From: Taenia hydatigena | Taxonomy: Eukaryota; Platyhelminthes; Cestoda; Cyclophyllidea; Taeniidae | Reading direction: 5' to 3' | NCBI GenBank assembly: GCA_036345935.2 | Contig: JADWOT020000001.1 | Coordinates: forward strand, 23,617,187-23,681,186 | Length of the DNA stretch: 64,000 bases | Part shown: piece after piece, positions 1 through 11,777 of the stretch | Layout: the number at the start of each line of letters is the position of its first letter | Numbering within the stretch: the stretch's first letter is position 1 | Program-made: the position numbers and the translations under genes | Notes under the pieces: model-generated | Told to the model about the DNA's origin: nothing | The model's input: the letters and a program-made list of their open reading frames with translations, nothing else | Database searches by the model: none

Positions 1-1250
1 AATCTACACTTGTACATTGTTAGCGGAAGAGAAGTCAGTGTAGAACCGCATGACGTGGCTTCAAATCCGCTTCCATCAACTATCGACTCATTAACATCTA
101 TATATTCTTATTTTTCTGAGAAAAGTTCTGGTATGTGACCTTGAACTTGTGCCACAAGTCACGCATGGTTGACACCAGAATTCAACCATCGTACTATAGG
201 TGAGGTCATGGACGTTTCTTTCACTGTAAACAGGACTTGCTCGTACGGCTGGAACTACTGTATGATGATTCATTCTTTGTTTTTTTTCTCCCTCACATGG
301 GTACTTTAATGCCACCGTAACACCCGTAACCTGACGACGCAAATATTGGCGCCACTTACAAGATTCACTATTAAATAGTCTAAAATCGGTATGTATTTTT
401 GACGGCATATAACTCTCTTTGTGATTTGGCCTTTTTACAAGGAGTGGGCAAAGGTAATGATACCAATAACGTCGCCGTAACATTTTTGCCACTGTGGAAA
501 CGGGGTGCGTGGTAGGGCTTACACAACGTCACTGAGGCCATAACCAACTAAAAAGAATAAAATACTTTTACTTTAAGGGTAAACGTGCTAATTTTAGCAA
601 AACACTCATCCTACGTGTGCCACCGTCGCCAGACACCCGAGCAGAGCAGTGATTTTGGCTGAACTAAGACTGGGTGATGTTAAACTTCCTCCGCATGACT
701 AATAGGAGACTAACAATAAATTCAATCATCCAATGTTCAAATATTTTGTCCAGTCGGACTGCGCAGGCTTGAATACCCCTTGAGCCATTCAGATTGAATC
801 AGAAATGACAAAGTGAACGTAGCAGTACCAACATCCTGTCTCCGAAAACCAAGATTTCATTAGTTAACATGAAAAGCCACATTATTTTCAATTAAGTAAG
901 AATGATTGGCGACAGATGCACTGTCTACACCACAGAAAACTGTACGAAGCCTGATGAATTCGGATGAAGCAGTAGAAACTTACAGTGACTTCCACAGAGT
1001 GCAGAACAAGGACTAACACGACGCAAATGTTGAAGGTCTTGGAGATATCGGTGTCGAGAACGACCCGCTCGTTATGACTGTCTGCTTTTGCTCTCTTCTA
1101 TGAAACAGCACATGCCGGATGTAAATGGCTCAAATGCCAAGTGTACAGTGAGGAACATTAACACCTGGAACACATTAGCCCACCCCAACACGTGTAGGTC
1201 GTATCCTTCAGTTTTTTTTGTTGCGATGCGTTATTGCAAATGTCAGAGCA
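1..1250. other. No gene recognised
   Basis: I see no recognisable coding region, RNA gene or repeat here. A 133-codon open frame on the minus strand (91-492) has no recognisable family and no convincing splice context. Confidence 0.4.
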
Positions 1251-1309
1251 CCTCTAAGCAGTATTTTTTATGTGTCCAGTGCAAATGAAACCGATGGTTT
1301 CATCTTTAC

Positions 1310-1463
1310 AAGCTTGCCCAATCACTCCATTTGACAAGGCGAGCTTCAATGCATCAAGAGTTACTCCTCCATCTGACTGATCTGCAACTCTATTTGTGTG
1401 GGGCCTTGAGGAAGAAACTGACACCGTCGTCGGTCCGCTGTGTTCTGGGGGAATTGTAGCCAA
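1310..1463 (-). CDS. Candidate exon, Ser/Thr-rich, unrecognised
   Basis: This minus-strand open frame reads like protein (a Ser/Thr/Pro-rich stretch, then GGVTLDALKLALSNGVIGQA). It runs to a plausible splice donor, GTAAAG, at 1309-1304. I do not recognise a family. It lies downstream, on the same strand, of two other candidate exons (1749-2050 and 2523-2756), so the three could belong to one gene. No acceptor was fixed, and there is no independent proof of coding. Confidence 0.22.
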
Positions 1464-1748
1464 AATTTGGACATCTCATCCTAAGTGGATGGTGGGAGAT
1501 TCTATACCACTTCCACCTATGTCCACTCTCCCTACTTCAAACTCTCCCACCGACGACACAGGTGTGAATGCATGCTAGGAGATGCATTAATAATAAGCCC
1601 AATGCAGCTCACCCTCGAAAGTGTTTTCTCGAAACTTTGGAAATTGAAAAGAATGGTTTCGTTTCAATAAATGTCCACGTCTACTATGCAATATTCGTCA
1701 ACTTTCAATTTGTCAGGAATGACTTTCATTGCCTATGCTGGCGTTTAC

Positions 1749-2050
1749 CCTTCTGGTGCCGCCTTTATGTCGTATTTAACTAGCTCTCCGGCATCCCAAA
1801 TCACAACACTCTCGATATGATTAATGGGGAAATGGAGAAGGTGTAGGACGAAACGATTTCCACTTGACAGCTTCGCAAAACATTGGCATTGAATAGTAGG
1901 AACGTGACAAGCACTCCGTACCACTAGACTCGGGAAGTGTGGGGTATCTACTCCTAGCGTTATGGTGTTGTAATGCTCGTTTATTTTACAATGCTCTACA
2001 GGCTTGTTCTCCACGACGCTGTTGGTATGGATAGACCATCTTGATCCCAC
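1749..2050 (-). CDS. Candidate exon, possibly CUB-like extracellular domain
   Basis: The frame is open for about 100 codons on the minus strand and ends at a good donor (AGG|GTAAAC, intron starting at 1748). The translated segment has the spacing of a CUB beta-sandwich: a Cys-x-Cys pair, then GNRFVLHLLHF, then SVVIWDAGE, which resembles the usual hydrophobic strand followed by an I/V-x-D-G turn. That is a family-level impression, not a secure match. If real, it is part of an extracellular or membrane protein together with the neighbouring minus-strand candidates. Confidence 0.3.
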
Positions 2051-2522
2051 TTCCAGAGTGGAGTAACTTTATGCGATTTTTCTAAATTTTAATGCCTAGT
2101 AGCGTCCTTGATGATTGTGACGGCGATTCAATGCGTTCTTTCCTGAACGAGGCATTCTCTACTTATCCTTATTTCACCTTATCTGCGTTTCTTTGCGAGG
2201 ATATATTTTGACACGCTCGAAAACAAGACCTTTCCGTGTCGTTTAAGAGAGCAGGATGCTGAAAACCGAACCGCTCGAGCACCTACCCTAATTCCCGACT
2301 GCCCACTTTTCGACGACTAGGATGTAAAAAGTGGCCGCTAGATTAGCCGTACTCTGTAAAACAGATGCAATTATGTAATCAGATCCCGTCTTCTAGTTCT
2401 TTTAGATTAATCTTGCACTCATGTCTGCGTTGTTTAACAATACGACTCCTCTAGATGTTATAACATCGGTCTGCCTAGCCGCTCGTTTGATGCCTAAAAC
2501 GGGCTCCACGGAAATTGGTCAC

Positions 2523-2756
2523 CTCTGGATCTCCAGTGTGCGTCACAGCAAATGTCCGTAGGAAACTAGATCTTTGCTTAATTTTTGTCACCAAATTTGG
2601 ACATTTATAATTGCATAATGCATTTACACTTAACCCAACCCCATTCCAATGCGGCCCCATCGAATTTACTCTGCATATTGCAATCGCTGTGCCGTAAAAG
2701 CTAAGTCGCATTTCATTTTGAGTTCGACAAGTGGAAATGAATTTTGCCAGTTCCAT
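2523..2756 (-). CDS. Candidate exon, unrecognised
   Basis: This minus-strand open frame contains an ATG at its upper end and four cysteines. It runs to a possible donor (CAGAG|GTGACC). I recognise no domain. It would be upstream of the possible CUB-like exon at 1749-2050 on the same strand. Confidence 0.22.
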
Positions 2757-5700
2757 AGCGGAATGGTCGCGTAGACACAGAAGTGGAAAAAGATAAAATT
2801 AATTGTAATGGAGTTGTTCATCTCAAAAGCGTGAATACCGCTACTAAATCATTTTTCGCACTTATAGCAGAGTGCTAAAATTTGCCGGGATTGAGTTAGG
2901 TAGGTTGATTGCTCACCAGCACCCAAACATGAGTTTCAACAGCCTCGGTGGTACTCGCTTCTAGGTCCTTTGGTTGTCATTGATACAGGCGGATTAAACG
3001 GAGAAGCATAACTTATCATTTGCAATGAAATCTTAAAGTGCATGCCCATCGTAGGAAATAATAAGTTCAACCAAATGTTATAAGTGTTATTTTGTTGCAG
3101 CACAATCTGGTTAATTGTTTGTCCCCGAGACCTCGCCTACTCTCATAAATGCACTCCATTCTATGCTGATGGTAGACACTGCTTTGCAAATCAAATGTTT
3201 TAACATACATCGTCCTTGTCAAGCTCCTGCCTAAATCTACAAAACCTAGTTTAAGTTTGCCTCTTCAATGAACCCAAATATTTTGACATTTTTGGCACCT
3301 CGTAGACCTCTTTGACCGATGCGTCTAATTTTAGTGCCTACTTATATGTTATCAGTAGAAGATAAAGCAGCCTACTCCATATTTTATCTTTTAGAATAAA
3401 TAAAAAAGCATTTTGTACGTATTTGTCAGATCTCTGTTTAAAAGTTTCCATAAAACAATAAATGTGACATTTGAAAGGCAAATTCGAGTTTGATTAAGTG
3501 AAGCGTTGTTCGATGATTCATGTACCAACCCACAGAGATCTAGCCAACCCGTAGACACAAGGTAAGTTCCACTTGAGGTATATGGATCAGTAATAGTTAA
3601 AAGCGGAAATGTGCGCTAGCTTTGGTGCGATACTAAGACTTCAGTACTGGTTTTTTGGAGGGTCTGGACAAGTTGTGAACGGATTTTGATTCCGGGCAAA
3701 TATTTTAGTCCAGTGAACCCCACTCAACCAACCATGGTGTGTTTTGTATTTGCCGCAAGGAACCGTTCCACAACACAACAAATTTTCGTGAAATGTATCC
3801 ACAAGACATTTAAAATATTATGCAATAACAACTTCAGAAACGTCAAATAAATTTCGACAGATGCAATTCCTGCCTCAAAGAAGCCTCCAATGATTGAGGA
3901 TGCTGTGTGAACTCGAGATCTGGTGCATTTAGGCAAAGCAGTAGTACATTGCCCTAACTTGCGCTACTTTTAAGGTACGAATTAGGAGTCATGTTGGTGA
4001 TTTCGATCTCGCAGATGTCGGCGTTGTGAATGAATCCCTTGTCGCGATTTCCGACTAACATTTTTTATAAAATAACAACATGTTCATGTCAACCTCAGGG
4101 TCAACATGCAAATGGTTCGACTATCAAATGCGTAGAAATAAGCACTAATACCATTTCCCTAAGTCGTTTCTGAATTCCACACCAGCCAAGAAGAGGACGA
4201 TGGATGAAGCAGCGTAAACTTAAAAGTAACTCTAATTTGATCCATCCAGGCACTGGCGATGAGGCAACATAATTTCACGGATAATGTAAATGCAAGCTTC
4301 AGTCTTGAGCATGTCGTTTCATTAAGCCCATGAATCTGACATTATTTATGAAGTCGCGGAGTCGTTTGTGCTTTACGAAATTCCTCATATCAAAAATGGA
4401 CCTTTCCATGGCATTCTCGTTACAAATCATTAAATAGTAAGTCTCCTCAATTGCTTGTGAAAGCGTTTAGTTCGTGTTAACACAGGGTATCTGCATGAGT
4501 ATGCATTTCCAGCATCGCAATCGCCAGAGCAGTCGACTCGGTCAATGAGTATGCATGGCGGTGTCGAAATCTTCCATTGCCTTCGTTTACCATCTCTCTA
4601 CTGGACAGACTACAACGTATTGCGCCACATGCTTCATTATATGGAGCTTAAATAGCAGAGAAAAGGTGCGTTGTTTGGTGTACAATAGTCCATTCAGACT
4701 AACACACCACGACACTTTGACAAAGCTCTCATCACACATGCATGGAAGCCGCAATATCCCTGCGAATTGCAGCACGACACGCAGCAAACAACGCATTACC
4801 GAGCTACGATTATGGTAGGGATTCAGCATTTTGAATTGGCTCAGTGCAAACAGCATCCAATTGACGACACGTTTTGTAGGCGACATTGCGGTCTGTCGTT
4901 GTAGACGTGTTTACAGTGTTTCAAGAGCTAAACCGAGCGACCCAATCTACATTTGTGCGGGTCCGCATCACCACAAATCATATCACATGAAATCAATACA
5001 AGTTCAAGCCGCTGTGGCAACTCCGATAGATCCACTCCTTGGCGAAAGACATAATGTTCCACGAAGACATTTCAGACAAGTCGGTGTAGCACGCAACATG
5101 TGATTTTGAGGCTTGGAGAATGTAAGCAAAAGCAAGAGAGCACTGAGCACTCCACTTTCTCTCCACTGGCGCTAGTCCTACAACGTGATCTTTGATATGA
5201 CAGTTGAGAAATGGCGCCTACTCGCATGCTCGCGCAGCCTCGTCAATTTATCCTTTCTTGCTATCTGTACGGCGTTAAAAGTTATTTAACTTGAATGTGG
5301 CTACTATGAAACCACGCTTAGGCATGCTTTTTGATGAAAACATGTGCTGACATGTCGGGGTTCACTGCACACACCGATCAAGCCCTCTCCATTGTTTTGC
5401 AACATCTCTCAGGTAATCTCGACACAACTTGAGCTATTCCATGTCCCTTATCAACATCCATATGAGTGTGAAAATGACTAGGGGGATCGTTCTATGTACT
5501 TCAGAGAAGCAAGGGTGGACAAAGGCGTCGGTTTACCTCCGGTGAAAAATAGAAGCTCCCTAATGAATTAGGCAAAACTATTATCAAAGGATTTGGTCTA
5601 TCTCACCTCATGGGAGTTAGAAACAGAGACTGATCCAATTTCTGCTTCATGATTACCTGCAGGGGAAAAGGTTTGGATCGGCAAGGTAAAGTAGTGGGCC

Positions 5701-6050
5701 ACGATGTTACAATTAAATAAAACAGTGACTTATGGTAAACATAGATGCAAAGGAAGGCAATGAGCCCTGAATTTAGGCGAGGTTTGCAGCAAGGAGTGCA
5801 GCAATGAAAGCAACTACGACTCCAGTGATTGTGGAAGTTGGGATGGATCCACTAGTCGTAGTGGCAGGTGTTATCATCACAACTGTGTAAAAATGAACGC
5901 TGCTGTCAGTGTTAACACGTAATAGATTTGTGTCTCTCAATTATGGCAACCTTCATCATCGACTCTTTCATTGTCCTTTGCTCAACGCATGGCATTCTGC
6001 TACGAATCAGGACATGGCACCACCGATGGACACTCGTGCTTTACTTCATC
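2757..6050. other. Gene-free stretch
   Basis: I see short open frames only (longest about 100 codons, both strands, with no family resemblance or splice logic). No repeat or RNA gene was identified. The left arm of the palindrome begins near its right end. Confidence 0.4.
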
Positions 6051-8310
6051 TAGTCAACCCTCAAATTACCTCCCTTTTCTCAAGCACTCAAACTGCTTCT
6101 TTTTCGTTGAAAATGGAACGCATGTCTTCATTTCGCCACTAATGATTCTTCAAGTGCTTTCTTGTCGGCAACAAGTAACCAATCGGATGGAGGTCAAGGC
6201 TAGATCTACAGTTGGATCTCCGCAGATAATGCCTTTTGATCGGTGATGCCACACCAGGGAAAGGACTTTTATTATCGACCAACCGTATATTCTCTTGACT
6301 GACAATCTCACCGACGAGGTGAGATACGATGACCTTAGCTGGACTAAGATACCTCAGGAGAGGACGTAGCGAGACGCCATTCGTGAGCTAGATGGTCCCA
6401 TCGTCACAACAAAATTGCAAGCTGAAAAGACGCAAGACGCCACGTGGTTAAGGAGACGATAGGGCAAAAATTGCAGCATTGCATTACAATGTTCTCCTAG
6501 TCGGAGTTAGTCCTGTGGACTCTTTACCTCCTCATCGTCTAATATCAACGTAACGAGTAAATATCTTTAGCCACATCCAGCCAGGAAACAATATTCGACA
6601 AAGTGGTAGGCCAAAATTGGATGACAATGGATATTTGCTAGTAATAATTTGTGTTGTTGGCGTATTCGATGTTTCCATTTGCCCCACCTGCTGCAAAGAA
6701 CCCATTAAGGAGATAGATTTAGAGACCTTGTGCATGTCATTCTCGTAAATTTACAAAAGGCCACGTGGTTCTTTGTATTAAATCGCTATGATACGTTGGA
6801 GTCTGTCCTATCTACCCTCCACCCTTGCCATTCCCTTCAAGGCCGAGACCACAAATATTATGGGCGATACAAATTTTAACAAGGGCCCATGACAACGCTT
6901 ACAAATCATCCCTTGTCACCATTTTAGCTCCTGCAGGAGCCTCGTCGTCGCAGCACCTCACACTCAGTAGAGTGGTAAATAGGAAGTTCGCAAGACCAAA
7001 GCATCCAACCTACAGGCAGCTGTCTTGTCGATATGCAAGCACAGCTCACAGAGCTATAACCACCTGGTCACGTGACAATTAAGTATTCATTTTCGCTAGA
7101 TGGTGATGCCTATACGATATGAAACCACCCGATTACAATTCGACAATCACATCGGTTGACCTGACGAGACAGCGATGGTCAAATGTCCCCTGAGTTGTAA
7201 TCCATTCTGACACGAAGGGGGAGGGAAGATACCTCACTATTTTGGCATTGCGACAGCATGACTAACTGAATCGCGTGGCGGCACCCGAGCTCTTCCCTCA
7301 CCTCCGTACTCTGTCCGCCTCTCTCCCGATGTGGTACTCGTGACGCCACCAATCTATTCGTCAAATCGACAATACAAACCAATTTGATCTCATTTTTCTC
7401 CCAGCCAGATGCTGATAAACGTGAGGTAAAGGAGACTGATGCCGAATGTGCGACAGCAGGAACAAACATACTGTCTGGTGTGAGCAGAGATGCAAGCCTT
7501 TTGACTATCTCTACATCCCCACCATAAAAGACTGCTCAGGTGGACACCGACGACTTGTTCAGCACGTTTACATCACAATCATCGCATTGATGCGTATTCA
7601 GAGAAGTGTGCAGTCTCCATAATCAGGCATCTACTGCGTGTTCTTTCATGTACAAATCCCTCCTCTCCTAGAATCGTGTCATAATACTCCCGATTTCTTC
7701 ACGTCTCAATAGGACACTAAAGCCAAACGACGTTCATTCTCCTACTGACGCACTAAACCTCACTCCACGTGGCCCTGCCACACCACAATTATCCAACTAT
7801 GAACCCTCACCTAAGTACCACCTAGGGACTACCAGACCTACAGCTCAATTTGTGGCATGCCTATCCGGTGCTATAACTTGTTCTGCTAAGCGTTTGGGAA
7901 TGCTCCCTCGTAAGTGAAGCACTACATTCAACAGCATCCCGATCGCAACATCAATAGGTAGAAATAACTTCACATGGCAAAAAATGAATTGAAATGATTC
8001 CCACTGCTACAAAGCACAGTCCTATCCATTCCTTGCAACACTCTGAGTAGGTCTCTCGTTCGACTCCTTATCGACCTGTTCGCACATTCTAATCTTGCGA
8101 ACTAACACATGGATTAAAGTCACTTTGCACAGAGGTGACTGTCACCCCCATACCGCAGCTTTTGTCACCGATGTCCATGCATGTCTCATGCGTGACATTT
8201 GGCGCCAAAGTCAATCATGTCAGATGTCAAACAACTCACCCTCCCCCCAACTAGTCTCTTACAGCCAGCCAATCCTACGACCGTCTCGTGGGTCCGTTAT
8301 GTATGCAACG

Positions 8311-8323
8311 AGCCAATGAAAAG
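8311..8323 (+). promoter_or_regulatory. CCAAT motif upstream of kinase copy 1
   Basis: The 13-mer AGCCAATGAAAAG lies 118 bp upstream of the kinase ATG. The identical 13-mer sits 122 bp upstream of the first H2A relic (18017-18029), and in the other kinase copy as CTTTTCATTGGCT (32681-32693). CCAAT boxes are typical of histone promoters; use as a promoter here is inferred. Confidence 0.45.
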
Positions 8324-8428
8324 CGGCGCCTCATTTGATTGGATCATGCCAACTACTCATATCTGTGATGCCAACCTCTGACCTCAGTCAACAGACACGT
8401 CACTGATTCATCGGTTGTGGTTCAAAAT

Positions 8429-9664
8429 ATGCAGCCCATGCAGTTTGATGTAGTGAAGTTCATCGCCCGTGGATCGTACTCCATGGTCTATGAAGTGGCC
8501 TACCCACAGACAAGTGGCAACATTGCTCCCATGACGTGGGCACTCAAACGCTTTTATTTGCTCAATAGCTCAGCTGTGCGCTGTGCTCTTCGCGAACACG
8601 CCATTCTAGTGCGACTCGCGCAGGCGACCAAGCAATCACCCTTCCTCACCACTCTATTACAAAGCTTTCGAATTAATGGAGCGCCCGTCCTTGTGCTGCA
8701 AAAAGGCAGTGGCTTTGACTTGAGCGATCTCATCTCCACTTTTGGCTATCTCGATGAAAACGTCGCACGATTCTATAGTTATGAGATTGTATGCGGTTTA
8801 GAGCATCTTCATGCCATGCAAATCGTGCATTTGGACATAAAGCCGAACAATGTTCTCGTTGGCGACTCAGGCCATCTACTTATCTCTGATTTCGACCGCG
8901 CCTACGACATTGCTCGAGCGACGGGACCACCTACAAAGAAGGACTTCACAGGCACCCCATTCTACATGGCCCCTGAAATAAGGGATCGGGTGGAAATCAC
9001 TACAAAAGCCGATGTCTGGAGTTTCGCCATTCTCCTAGCCACCATCATGTATGGTGAAGTCACGGTAGAGGATTGGATACCTACATCTCGGCTCAGGAGG
9101 AGTCGCTTACACATCTTGCCAAAACCACTTCGCGATCTCTTCAAAGTATGTCTCAAGCGCAATCACAACAGGCGTCTGGACATTAATGGTGTTAAGTGCC
9201 TTGACTTCTTTCAAGATGTCAATTGGGAGGACGTGATGGCGTGCAAGACGCAACCACCCTTCAACCCTGCTGGGGTCGACGTGTGCGCAGCTGCAGAGAA
9301 ATTCAACCTCGACCCCTACGACCCTCTCCTACTCGCTGCCGCCTACAAGATGCAAATGCCACGGATTGACAAAGGTCTCCAAGCTATTCTTGACAACAAT
9401 GGAGAGCGTCAGTTAGTGGTAGAGCTACCGGACCGTAGGGAGTTGGCCAAGGCTGGACTGACCCCGGACAACATCGATTACTCTTTGCCAATTTCGACTT
9501 CACAAATCAGCACATCCTCCAATCACTTCATGCGTCCCACAGCAAGCACAGCGTCAGTGGTGACAACAACACCTACTCCTAGTTCAAGCAATCAGAAATG
9601 GAGGGTTGTTTGCCTCCACCTACTCGCCCACTTACTCACCTGCGCACCCGCCAGGGCACAATAG
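8429..9664 (+). CDS. Intronless AGC-like Ser/Thr protein kinase, copy 1 (frameshifted C-terminus)
   Basis: This is an uninterrupted protein kinase domain of AGC type. It phosphorylates Ser/Thr using ATP; the substrate is unknown. I chose the ATG at 8429; the frame is open 12 bases further upstream but only from a GTG. Landmarks are a degenerate glycine loop (ARGSYS, residues 13-18), the ATP lysine in WALK (Lys40), the alpha-C glutamate (Glu56), HLD instead of HRD (134-136), DFD instead of DFG (154-156) and APE (181-183). An AGC-style tail follows (WEDVMACKTQPPF, about 266-278). The HLD change makes it a non-RD kinase, but the metal-binding and catalytic Asp residues remain. Compared with copy 2, one base is missing after 9478 (residue 350). 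The frame therefore shifts and the hydrophobic motif is replaced by a Thr/Ser-rich tail ending at 9664. The two kinases are about 95 % identical over 350 residues. Confidence 0.9.
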   Translation: MQPMQFDVVKFIARGSYSMVYEVAYPQTSGNIAPMTWALKRFYLLNSSAVRCALREHAILVRLAQATKQSPFLTTLLQSFRINGAPVLVLQKGSGFDLSDLISTFGYLDENVARFYSYEIVCGLEHLHAMQIVHLDIKPNNVLVGDSGHLLISDFDRAYDIARATGPPTKKDFTGTPFYMAPEIRDRVEITTKADVWSFAILLATIMYGEVTVEDWIPTSRLRRSRLHILPKPLRDLFKVCLKRNHNRRLDINGVKCLDFFQDVNWEDVMACKTQPPFNPAGVDVCAAAEKFNLDPYDPLLLAAAYKMQMPRIDKGLQAILDNNGERQLVVELPDRRELAKAGLTPDNIDYSLPISTSQISTSSNHFMRPTASTASVVTTTPTPSSSNQKWRVVCLHLLAHLLTCAPARAQ

Positions 9665-9933
9665 GTGACGCGATCCACTTCTTCATCTCCCACATCGACG
9701 TGTACAACCAGCTCCTCTCCGACTATGTCAGTGCGACTGCTCTTTCTATTAACTCTGACCTTTCGCTCAACGAATCGGTCATTCACCTGTCAATTCTCAT
9801 CAATGCAGTGATTTTGTACTTTCATTTGTGTGTTCATGTGAATGCTCCGACCGATTGTAATAATATACGCTTACTTCTTGATTGGGCTCTTCTGCTGCAC
9901 CCCACTGCACGAAACCTGTCTGGCGTGATTTAA
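9598..9933 (+). CDS. Downstream open frame in phase with the undamaged kinase frame
   Basis: This 111-codon frame begins with an ATG 15 bases after the ancestral kinase stop (TAG, 9580-9582) and lies in the same reading frame. The right-arm copy has the same arrangement (31118-31405). It contains a hydrophobic stretch near the end (about residues 68-82). I recognise no domain. It may be a readthrough extension, a separate small protein, or simply conserved because the duplicated DNA is young. Confidence 0.3.
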   Translation: MEGCLPPPTRPLTHLRTRQGTIGDAIHFFISHIDVYNQLLSDYVSATALSINSDLSLNESVIHLSILINAVILYFHLCVHVNAPTDCNNIRLLLDWALLLHPTARNLSGVI

Positions 9934-10175
9934 AACAGGTTGTCAATAAGCTCACTGCGCCTGCATTTGAAAAATCAGTGTCAACTGGACAGTAACTGTA
10001 ACCATAGGCTGGTCCTTTCGTCCCACCCTTTGAGGCAGCGAGACGACATCAACTCACTGTGTCAACCAGATCCGACATCACCATGCCAACTGCACCTACG
10101 AGAAGTGGTCGGTTGTAGTTACGATCGTGTAGTGCTGCTCACCTCAAGCAGTTGTCTTTGTAGTTGACACGTGAA

Positions 10176-10976
10176 TCAGTCACTTGCGATACCGTGGGTA
10201 ACTAAGTTTGGACACCGGAGACTTGTGGGTGTCACTGAGTCCACTGTCCACGCACCTTTCCACTGTAACTGTGATTTGCTCTGGTTGGCGTGCGAGTGGA
10301 GGACGGCTAGGCGTCGGATTCGTGAAAACATCGAATAACTGTCAAAAGCACCTCTGTGGCGTTTTCGAAAAAGGAAAGAATCATCTGAGTTATTGTGGTT
10401 GGCTGTTTTGCCTGATTCCCTCCTCAGTATGTCTAAAACCGGACCTAGGCTGAGTTCATCATCGTTGTAAACGATTTGTGCAATGGCCTTACTACTTACC
10501 ACTTTCAGTAGGATTGACAAGCACACGCAGAGCTTGTTGCCTGAATTCATTCCACTGTCGTAAATAAGGCATTCTACCACCACTAACGGACAGGCAATCG
10601 AATGTGCAACAGCTAAATAACAGGGTCTCGGAGGACGGAACACAAGCTGCTGATCTGCTCCACCATCAATCATGCTGTTGTCGATGCTGATTTTCACAAT
10701 CCAGCGGCTAACCGATGTCAATGTAGAACGAATGTTCATGAAAGGCACATTGTGAACCTCATCGTCACCGAGAAATGTAGTAATGGTGGTGATGGATGAG
10801 GCGGCGGCGGCGGTGTGTTTGTCTGCACTGTACAAGCATTGATATAAAAGACGCGATGAAATGACTGATGGAATGTGAAGTGACAAGTAGAGCCATGAAT
10901 GGGTTATGAGCGAATGGAAGACGCATGCCTGGAGATCAAGTATAGCGTCGCCACAAGCAGACAAAAATATGCCCAA
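10176..10976 (-). CDS. Long antisense open frame downstream of kinase copy 1
   Basis: A 266-codon frame is open on the strand opposite the kinase. It has no ATG near its beginning; the first usable ATG is about 78 codons in. No family is recognised. The right-arm counterpart (30017-30600) is broken by a frameshift near 30320, which argues against a maintained protein. It could be part of a decayed ancestral gene or an accidental open frame. Confidence 0.25.
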   Translation of the reverse strand: MGIFLSACGDAILDLQACVFHSLITHSWLYLSLHIPSVISSRLLYQCLYSADKHTAAAASSITTITTFLGDDEVHNVPFMNIRSTLTSVSRWIVKISIDNSMIDGGADQQLVFRPPRPCYLAVAHSIACPLVVVECLIYDSGMNSGNKLCVCLSILLKVVSSKAIAQIVYNDDELSLGPVLDILRRESGKTANHNNSDDSFLFRKRHRGAFDSYSMFSRIRRLAVLHSHANQSKSQLQWKGAWTVDSVTPTSLRCPNLVTHGIASD

Positions 10977-11515
10977 AGGGGCGACAAACCGATTGGGTTG
11001 TTGAGGGACTATTTCACCTCGTCATAGGCTCACAACATTGCATATCACTTGTCTTTTAAGCTTCTTCTTTAAAGGTTCGTTTGCATTAGGCGCATTGAAT
11101 TTGAAGGAAAGAAGATGCTTTCCCCAATGCCCTACATTAAGCATAGTGTGTCCGCATTAATGTCTGCCTATGTGATTACAAATGACTCCTCGGGCAAAGC
11201 TTTTGTTCAAACAGTTTTATCGACAGAGAGCACCTCAGAGTCAAAGAATAAAAACTGCTATGGAACACACACACACATAGTGGACGAACAGGAGCGATAA
11301 ACACGATAAAATACACATAAATTGGACAGCTTTACTTCAGATAAAATGAGTCAACCAGTCATCATACCGAATAAACAGAAAAAGTTTAATTAAATCGGAA
11401 AGACTACAACGCAGCATCCTAGTTGCATTGAAATATCACAGACAGGATTCACCATAACATATCCAGGTCGTATTGCCGGCATGAGAGTGGGGCAATCTAG
11501 CGCTCGGGGCTCATC

Positions 11516-11777
11516 TTAGCAACCGGTTAGGCTCGACTGAGATGCTGAAGGTAGAACTCCCATTAGATTCAACAAAACGCCATCAGGATTGGACACCACA
11601 GGACCAGAGCTGACTGCCGTCGTCAAAGTCCGAAAGCCTCCCAGCACCCATTGACCCCTGAGTGTTGCGCCATGCTGTCTTCCAGAAGGCCACTTCATAA
11701 ATTTGACAGTTTAACACACGTTCAGGTGATTCAAGATTAGGCTCTTCAACTTGGACATCCGATTGGTCATGCTCCAT
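11516..11777 (-). pseudogene. Conserved short ORF, left-arm copy, frameshifted
   Basis: It starts MEHDQSDVQVEEPNLESPER and is nearly identical over its first 40 residues to the right-arm copy at 27270-27530. It then loses frame, and the rest of the match continues in another minus-strand frame down to 11516. No domain is recognised. The intact right-arm copy gives the reference reading. Confidence 0.4.
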
